From NCBI GenBank assembly GCA_963698715.1, contig CAVORW010000002.1:62001-126000 (forward strand): DNA of 64,000 bases. Direction: 5' to 3'. The notes under the pieces were generated by a model that had not been told where the DNA came from, made no database searches, and was given only the letters and a program-made list of their open reading frames with translations. This DNA is from CAWHJB01 sp963698715. GTDB taxonomy: Bacteria; Chloroflexota; Anaerolineae; Anaerolineales; UBA4823. Each line of letters begins with the position of its first letter. Within the stretch, counting starts at the first letter, position 1. The position numbers were made by a program, and so were the translations under genes. Of the stretch, positions 58,496 through 64,000 are shown piece by piece.

Positions 58496-59329
58496 ATGCT
58501 TGCCGGTTTGCACTCGCGCTACTCGATTTTTCTTATCATGGTTTTATTGCTGACAGCCTTAGCTGCTGGTTGCAGCGTAATCTCGCCCACCGTACAGCCC
58601 ACCCCAATCGCTATTCCGGAGGGATGGAACTTAGTCTGGCATGAAGAATTTGATGGCGAGTCAATTGATCCAGAAAATTGGACCTTTGATCTCGGTGCCG
58701 GTGGTTGGGGAAATGGTGAAGCGCAGTATTACACCTCCCGCCCGGAAAATGCCCGCCTGGAAAACGGCATGCTGGTGATCGAGGCCAGGCAGGAGAAATA
58801 TGAAGATTCCTACTACACTTCGGCACGCTTAAAAACTCAGGGCCTGCAAAACTTCCAATATGGCCGGTTGGAAGGCCGCCTCAAGGTCCCCGTTGGTAAG
58901 GGTTTGTGGCCTGCATTCTGGATGCTCGGTTCCAATTTCAACGGTAGCAATTGGCCCGATTGCGGTGAGATTGATATCATGGAATACATCGGCAAGGAGC
59001 CGGATCTGATCTTTGGCACTCTGCATGGACCGGGTTATTCCGGAGCGATGGGAATCAGTCAATGGAACCGGCAAACCTATAATATTGCGGATGACTTCCA
59101 TACGTATGCTATCGAGTGGGAACCAGATGAAATTCGCTGGTATTACGACGACGTACAGTATCACACGGTAACCCGAGCAGATGTTGGGGAGCGGGAATGG
59201 GTTTTTGACCAGCCTTTCTTTTTTATATTGAACCTGGCAGCAGGTGGACAGCTGCCAGGCCCGATTGGCCTGGACACAGTATTCCCGACCCAGTACTATG
59301 TGGATTATGTCCGAGTGTATCAACGCTGA
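58496..59329 (+). CDS. GH16 lipoprotein (beta-1,3-glucanase type)
   Basis: 277 residues with AAGGAGAA upstream. Lipobox LAAGC, then one GH16 domain: WNLVWHEEFDGESIDPENW, ARLKTQGLQNFQYGRLEGR, and the active site GEIDIMEY with E158, D160 and E163. It has the extra Met of the laminarinase branch. It cuts beta-1,3- or mixed-linkage glucan at the cell surface. The domain is similar to the one nested in the preceding protein. Confidence 0.94.
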   Translation: MLAGLHSRYSIFLIMVLLLTALAAGCSVISPTVQPTPIAIPEGWNLVWHEEFDGESIDPENWTFDLGAGGWGNGEAQYYTSRPENARLENGMLVIEARQEKYEDSYYTSARLKTQGLQNFQYGRLEGRLKVPVGKGLWPAFWMLGSNFNGSNWPDCGEIDIMEYIGKEPDLIFGTLHGPGYSGAMGISQWNRQTYNIADDFHTYAIEWEPDEIRWYYDDVQYHTVTRADVGEREWVFDQPFFFILNLAAGGQLPGPIGLDTVFPTQYYVDYVRVYQR

Positions 59330-59354
59330 TTCGATCCGGCAATCCATTCTATAA

Positions 59355-59375
59355 ATGATTTTGCCACAAAATCAT
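59355..59375. repeat. Small hairpin before the phosphorylase-like gene
   Basis: ATGATTTTG (59355-59363) pairs with CAAAATCAT (59367-59375), loop of 3. It lies between the GH16 gene and the next gene. Confidence 0.6.
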
Positions 59376-59410
59376 CTGAATGTTTCCGGGACTTATCACG
59401 GGAAAGATCT

Positions 59411-62400
59411 ATGCAAACCTATTCACTAAACGGAAATAATCACTTTATTATTCGGGACTACCAGAAGCAAAGGGCTTTCTCCAACACCTTTCCGGGTATT
59501 GCCGGACCGATGGGGATCCCAATGTGGGTCTTCTACGTCAATCGCGGCCAGGCGATCACCAGTTTTGGTGTGGAGAATAAAGACCATCCAATCATGGAGT
59601 TTCAACCTGCCAACAAGGCTTACCAGTTGACTCCCTATTTAGGGTTTCGGACTTTTATCAAGCTCCTGAAGAATGAAGGTGATGTGATTTACGAGCCATT
59701 TTCAGCAGGTGGGAGGACTGGTGATCAGCGAATGATCATCAGCCTCAACGAGCTGGAGATCCAGGAGCAAAATACCTGGCATGGCTTACAAGTTGAGGTA
59801 GTATATTTTATCCTGCCGCAGGAAAGGATTGCAGGCCTTGTTCGACAAGTTCGCATTACCAATCTGGCAGGTGAACCAGCCAGCCTGGAAATTTTGGATG
59901 GTTTGCCGGTTGTCATCCCTTATGGGGTCCCCAACCGGGATTTGAAAGAAACCAGCCGCACGGTTGAAGCCTGGATGGAGGTAAGTAACCAATCGAAAGG
60001 GATGCCTTTTTATCGTTTACGTTCAACCCTTGGAGATACAGCGGAAGTGAGGCCGATTGAGGCTGGTAATTTTGCCCTTGCCTCCGCTGGTCACGGGGAA
60101 CAAGTTCACCGGCTTGAGGTGATCGTAAACCCGGAAACTGTATTCGGGCCAGACACTTCTCTATCCTTTCCCGCGAATTTTGAACATCACTCGCTTGCTC
60201 ATCTGCTAAAATTGCCCCAGATAGCCGGTGGAAAAACACCTTGTGCATTATTTGGCCATGCCGCCAGCCTGGCCCCAAACGAATCGGTAATGCTTTATAG
60301 CGTATATGGGCATGCTGGCACTTTGGAGTTGTTAAACCAGGTTGCGCCGCAGTTCGCCTCCCCCCTCTACCTGAAAGGTAAACGAAAGGTGGGAAACGAT
60401 CTAGTTAAAGATTTAACCCGACCGGTCACGACCCATACCAGTTCATCGGTATTCGACGCATACTGCCGGCAGACTTTTCTGGATAACATTCTGCGAGGCG
60501 GTTGGCCCGTTCACCTGGGCAGTCCCGAAAAGCCGGTAACCTATCATCTTTATTCCCGCAAACATGGTGATCCTGAGCGAGACTACAACGCCTTTTATCT
60601 GGCACCCGAATTCTACTCGCAGGGTAACGGGAATTACCGCGACGTTAATCAAAACCGCCGCTCTGAAGTCTGGTTTGATCCTAAAGTTGAAGACACAAAT
60701 GTACGCTCCTTCATGAGCCTGATCCAAGCAGACGGTTACAATCCATTAGTGGTAAAGGGTAGCTTTTTTTGGATCCAGTCACAGGCTCAAGATTCGATCC
60801 TTAAGCTGGTTGTTCAGCCTGAGCGGCTAGAACCATTCCTGAAAGAGCCCTTCACTCCCGGAAGCCTGCTTAAGTACCTCGATCAAAATGGGATTAGTCT
60901 TCGCATCCCTACGATTGACTTCTTGCACACCACCCTGGAGGCAGCCGAACAGTATTTTGAGGCCGAATTTGGCGAAGGCTACTGGGTCGATCACTGGACA
61001 TACAACCTGGATTTAATTCAAAGTTTTCTAAACATTTATCCAGATCGAATTGAAGCATTGCTTTTCAACCGGGACGATCTTCCGTTTTTCGATAGCCCGG
61101 CGTTTGTGCAGCCGCGCTCCCAAAAAACAGTTTTGGTTGATGATCAGCCTCGCCAGTATAAGGCCGTGGTTTGGGACGAAGAAAAAGCCGCCTTGATCGC
61201 AACCCGGCGGGATCAGCCAAACTTAATGCGTTCCAATAATGGCAAGGGGCCCATCTACCGGACAACCCTGTACACCAAATTGGTGTTGCTGAGTGTGATC
61301 AAATTCGCAACCATGGATCCCCTGGGCATTGGGATTGAGATGGAGGCTGATCGTCCAGGCTGGTGCGATGCTTTGAACGGTCTCCCTGGGTTGTTTGGCT
61401 CTTCCCTGCCTGAAACATTTGAGCTGGCCCGGTTATTAAATTTTCTGCTTGACCATCTTCCCGCAAACGCATCAGGCTCCATCAGCTTGCCCGTAGAAAT
61501 CATTGAGCTTTTACAGGCCACGGTAGCCAGCCTGAAAACTTACCTGGTTTCTGGTGATGCAGCAGGAAGAGATTTTATCTATTGGGATTCCGTTTCAAGC
61601 GCTCGAGAAGCTTATCGCCAGAAAATCCGCTTCGGCTTTGAAGGATCAAATTCGATTTTAACCAGCCAGGAACTGGCAGATAGCCTGTCACTTTTCCGGC
61701 AAAAAGTGGAGGCTGGTATCTCGCTGGCTATGGCGATTAATGGCGGTATCCCGCCTACCTACCTCTTTTTCCCCATCGAGAGCTACCAACTCTTAAGAGG
61801 TGGCGATGGAGAATTACTAAAGGATGACGATGGGCGTCCTTATGTCCGTGCCCTCCGCTTCCAACACAAGGTTTTACCCTCGTTCCTTGAAGCGCCAATG
61901 CGAATGCTCAAAATACTGCCAAACACCCACTCAGCCCAGCAACTCTACCAGAAGATCAAGAGCAGCGGATTGTTCGATCAGGTGCTAAAGATGTATAAAA
62001 CCAATATATCTCTTGAAGCTCAGCCCCTTGAGATTGGCCGGTTAAGAGCGTTTACACCCGGTTGGCTGGAGAATGAATCCGTTTTCCTGCATATGGAATA
62101 TAAGTATCTGCTGGAGATTCTGAAGGCAGGGCTATATGAAGAATTTTTCGATGATTTCCGGAATGCATTGATTGCATTTCAAGACCCAGCTCGATATGGT
62201 CGCAGTCCGCTTGAGAACTCTTCTTTTATTGTGAGCAGTGCTCATCCAGATCACAGCCTGCATGGAGCGGGTTTTGTAGCCCGCCTGACTGGTGCAACGG
62301 CTGAGTTTTTAAGTATCTGGACGTTGATGATGGCCGGCCCGCAACCTTTTAGCATGCAAGATGGCCAGCTTTCCCTCCAGTTCCAACCGGTATTGCCGGG

Positions 62401-62638
62401 TTGGTTATTTGATGAAGATGGAAGTTTAAGCTTCACATTTTTAGGTCAATGCAAAGTAACTTATCATAACCCTCTACGCCTGGATACCTTTGAGAATACT
62501 GCCATTATAAAGTCCTTGAAAATCTATTTTGATGAAGAATGCGTTGAAATCTCCAGCGATACCATTTCCCCGCCATACGCAGAATTAGTGCGGGAAGGCC
62601 AGGTCAGGCAAATCGAAATATTCTTAGCAGCTGGATAA
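59411..62638 (+). CDS. Large GH94-like (glucan phosphorylase-type) protein
   Basis: 1075 residues, no signal peptide. Opening strand NHFIIRDYQKQRAFSNTFPGIAG, a beta-sandwich first half and an alpha/alpha-barrel-like second half with EADRPGWCDALNGLPGLFGSSLPET, a motif seen in proteins annotated as cellobiose phosphorylase or GH36-type. The size and the split into two large genes recall GH94/GH149/GH161 beta-glucan phosphorylases, which cleave glucan by phosphate to glucose 1-phosphate. Which family it belongs to, and whether it is active, cannot be told by eye. It precedes a second, related gene by 20 bases. Confidence 0.75.
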   Translation: MQTYSLNGNNHFIIRDYQKQRAFSNTFPGIAGPMGIPMWVFYVNRGQAITSFGVENKDHPIMEFQPANKAYQLTPYLGFRTFIKLLKNEGDVIYEPFSAGGRTGDQRMIISLNELEIQEQNTWHGLQVEVVYFILPQERIAGLVRQVRITNLAGEPASLEILDGLPVVIPYGVPNRDLKETSRTVEAWMEVSNQSKGMPFYRLRSTLGDTAEVRPIEAGNFALASAGHGEQVHRLEVIVNPETVFGPDTSLSFPANFEHHSLAHLLKLPQIAGGKTPCALFGHAASLAPNESVMLYSVYGHAGTLELLNQVAPQFASPLYLKGKRKVGNDLVKDLTRPVTTHTSSSVFDAYCRQTFLDNILRGGWPVHLGSPEKPVTYHLYSRKHGDPERDYNAFYLAPEFYSQGNGNYRDVNQNRRSEVWFDPKVEDTNVRSFMSLIQADGYNPLVVKGSFFWIQSQAQDSILKLVVQPERLEPFLKEPFTPGSLLKYLDQNGISLRIPTIDFLHTTLEAAEQYFEAEFGEGYWVDHWTYNLDLIQSFLNIYPDRIEALLFNRDDLPFFDSPAFVQPRSQKTVLVDDQPRQYKAVVWDEEKAALIATRRDQPNLMRSNNGKGPIYRTTLYTKLVLLSVIKFATMDPLGIGIEMEADRPGWCDALNGLPGLFGSSLPETFELARLLNFLLDHLPANASGSISLPVEIIELLQATVASLKTYLVSGDAAGRDFIYWDSVSSAREAYRQKIRFGFEGSNSILTSQELADSLSLFRQKVEAGISLAMAINGGIPPTYLFFPIESYQLLRGGDGELLKDDDGRPYVRALRFQHKVLPSFLEAPMRMLKILPNTHSAQQLYQKIKSSGLFDQVLKMYKTNISLEAQPLEIGRLRAFTPGWLENESVFLHMEYKYLLEILKAGLYEEFFDDFRNALIAFQDPARYGRSPLENSSFIVSSAHPDHSLHGAGFVARLTGATAEFLSIWTLMMAGPQPFSMQDGQLSLQFQPVLPGWLFDEDGSLSFTFLGQCKVTYHNPLRLDTFENTAIIKSLKIYFDEECVEISSDTISPPYAELVREGQVRQIEIFLAAG

Positions 62639-62658
62639 CCTTCGGACGGAAAGGTCTT

Positions 62659-64000
62659 ATGGAATCGAAATATTTTTCTCACTGGAAGTTCATTGACAAC
62701 CGCGGAACGTATGAATTGAGCGCACCGCATCATTCGAACCATCTCTATTTCCCTCTCGTAAACGATGCCGGGATGATGTCAGCCATCACGCCGCTCCTAA
62801 ACGGGGATGTGAAAGCCGGGCAGCACTTGTTCCTAACACCGCCTGTATCAGTAGAGGATTTGCATAATAACCGCTCTGGTAGAAATTTTTGGGCTACCAT
62901 CGATGGCATTGGTCCCTGGTCAGCGACAGGCAATTCCGCTAAACAAATCGCCCAAAATTTCTCTGGGGTTGAAGATGATATGGTTGCTCTTCAAGCCGGG
63001 TTTCTCTGGCACAAAATAACCCGCTCAAATAATAAAATCGGATTGCGCGCAGAACTTACCAATTATGTACCTGCATCAGAAGATCGGGTCGAGTTGATGG
63101 CCGTGCGCCTCACCAATATCTCCGATCATTCAATTGATTTCACTCCAACAGCTGCAATCCCCATTTTTGGCCGTTCAGCCGACAATCTACGGGATCACCG
63201 TCATGTAACCGCTCTGCTGCAGAGGATCACTTGCACGGGTTACGGGGTTGAGGTCTGCCCAACTCTCTCTTTCGATGAGCGCGGTCACCAGCCTAACCAA
63301 ACCGTCTATGCCGTTTTGGGTTTGGAGGTCGATAATATTCCACCCCAAGGTTACTTCCCAATAGTGGATGATTTCATTGGAGAAGGGGGCAGCCTGGATT
63401 GGCCCAAAGAGGTTGTAGGGCCTGGTCGGGACATCGCACTGGCTGGGCAATCTTTTGTAGGCTACGAGGCATTGGGGGGCCTGCGGTTTGCAGAATGCAG
63501 CCTGGGTCCCGGACAATCCAAAACCTATTTGCTTATCCTGGCGATCCTTCCCGACAAATCTTCAACCGATGATTTGGTTCAAAAATATGGATCTCCCGAA
63601 AAATTTGATCAATGGCTGGAAAGCACAAAAGAATACTGGCAGCAAAAGCTGCAGAACTTAGCTTTTCAGACGGCCGATCATCAGTTTGATGTGTGGTTGA
63701 AATGGGTCGGAATCCAGCCCACTCTCCGGCGCATGTTTGGAAACTCGTTCTTGCCTTACCATGATTACGGGAGAGGCGGCCGCGGCTGGCGTGATCTCTG
63801 GCAAGATATCTTGAGTTTGTTGATCATGGAAAGCGGGCCGGTTGACCAGCTTTTGGTCGAGAATTTTGCCGGAGTACGCATAGATGGCAGCAATGCTACG
63901 ATCATTGGCAGCCGCCCGGGCGAGTTTAAGGCCGATCGGAATAATATTCCCCGTGTTTGGATGGATCACGGCGCCTGGCCTCTTCTGACCACCAAATTGT
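62659..64000 (+). CDS. Cellobiose/laminaribiose phosphorylase-like protein (GH94 type), cut by the window end
   Basis: An open frame of 447 codons from ATG 62659 (GGAAAGG upstream) to the window end. N-terminal beta-sandwich (RGTYELSAPHHSNHLYFPLVNDAGMM) with a linker, then the catalytic barrel begins: YGRGGRGWRDLWQDILSLL and RVWMDHGAWP, as in GH94 disaccharide phosphorylases. It should cleave a beta-glucoside with phosphate to glucose 1-phosphate in the cytoplasm. It is the last gene seen in the glucan locus. Confidence 0.8.
   Translation, partial: MESKYFSHWKFIDNRGTYELSAPHHSNHLYFPLVNDAGMMSAITPLLNGDVKAGQHLFLTPPVSVEDLHNNRSGRNFWATIDGIGPWSATGNSAKQIAQNFSGVEDDMVALQAGFLWHKITRSNNKIGLRAELTNYVPASEDRVELMAVRLTNISDHSIDFTPTAAIPIFGRSADNLRDHRHVTALLQRITCTGYGVEVCPTLSFDERGHQPNQTVYAVLGLEVDNIPPQGYFPIVDDFIGEGGSLDWPKEVVGPGRDIALAGQSFVGYEALGGLRFAECSLGPGQSKTYLLILAILPDKSSTDDLVQKYGSPEKFDQWLESTKEYWQQKLQNLAFQTADHQFDVWLKWVGIQPTLRRMFGNSFLPYHDYGRGGRGWRDLWQDILSLLIMESGPVDQLLVENFAGVRIDGSNATIIGSRPGEFKADRNNIPRVWMDHGAWPLLTTKL

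Overview
The window looks like a chromosomal segment of a mid-GC, Gram-positive-type or monoderm-like bacterium of the Chloroflexota, most likely the Anaerolineae. This is inferred from lipoproteins with long Thr/Pro linkers, a heliorhodopsin, a CtaB/oxidase-like operon, PadR-controlled membrane operons and an ABC/GH16/GH94-type glucan locus. No rRNA or species marker is present, so the assignment is inference.

Layout. (1) 1-3062: two insertion sequences, each with a transposase split by a -1 frameshift, flanking a truncated tRNA-Lys 3' half. (2) 3.1-6.5 kb, minus strand: a small redox and metal region with an HMA metallochaperone behind an FNR-type box, a Crp/Fnr regulator, a DUF1858 protein, a small membrane peptide, a cupin and an 8-TM protein. 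(3) 6.7-11.2 kb, minus strand: an ECF sigma factor, zinc-finger anti-sigma-like proteins, a decayed redoxin gene cut by an IS1-type element with a target duplication, and a DUF3179 lipoprotein. (4) 11.4-18 kb: NnrE, two unknown lipoproteins, and an HD-GYP receptor coupled to a large Thr/Pro-repeat membrane protein. (5) 18.1-21.3 kb, minus strand: a PadR-controlled redox operon (4Fe-4S membrane protein, FMN-binding protein, double flavodoxin). (6) 21.6-32.2 kb: an ATP10-like protein, a dienelactone-hydrolase-like enzyme, then a plus-strand cluster of SDR, SOUL haem protein, heliorhodopsin, aldo/keto reductase and CFA-type methyltransferase, followed by a DASS transporter, a P-type ATPase stub and a methyltransferase. 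(7) 32.3-33.7 kb: a lipoprotein of three near-identical fasciclin domains.

(8) 34.2-43.4 kb is the most unusual region. It holds two 8-TM paralogues (one frameshifted), a second Crp/Fnr regulator and a BON protein. Then comes a tight operon headed by a 12-TM relative of haem-copper oxidase subunit I that keeps the haem-ligand histidines but lacks the paired CuB histidines. It is followed by a SUMF1-type lipoprotein, haem O synthase and four small proteins. A perfect TTGAC-N4-GTCAA box sits in front of the operon, which suggests control by a Crp/Fnr/Dnr regulator under low oxygen or nitrogen-oxide stress.

(9) 43.6-46.7 kb: PadR-controlled membrane genes on both strands. (10) 46.9-64 kb: a beta-glucan utilisation locus. 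A LacI regulator with three matching operators faces a sugar ABC transporter, followed by a ManD-type dehydratase, an SDR, two GH16 enzymes and two large GH94-type phosphorylase-like proteins. One GH16 domain is nested inside a carbohydrate-binding domain of a 1465-residue protein. The last gene runs off the window. The locus reads as extracellular cleavage of beta-1,3-glucan, uptake of oligosaccharides, then phosphorolysis in the cytoplasm.
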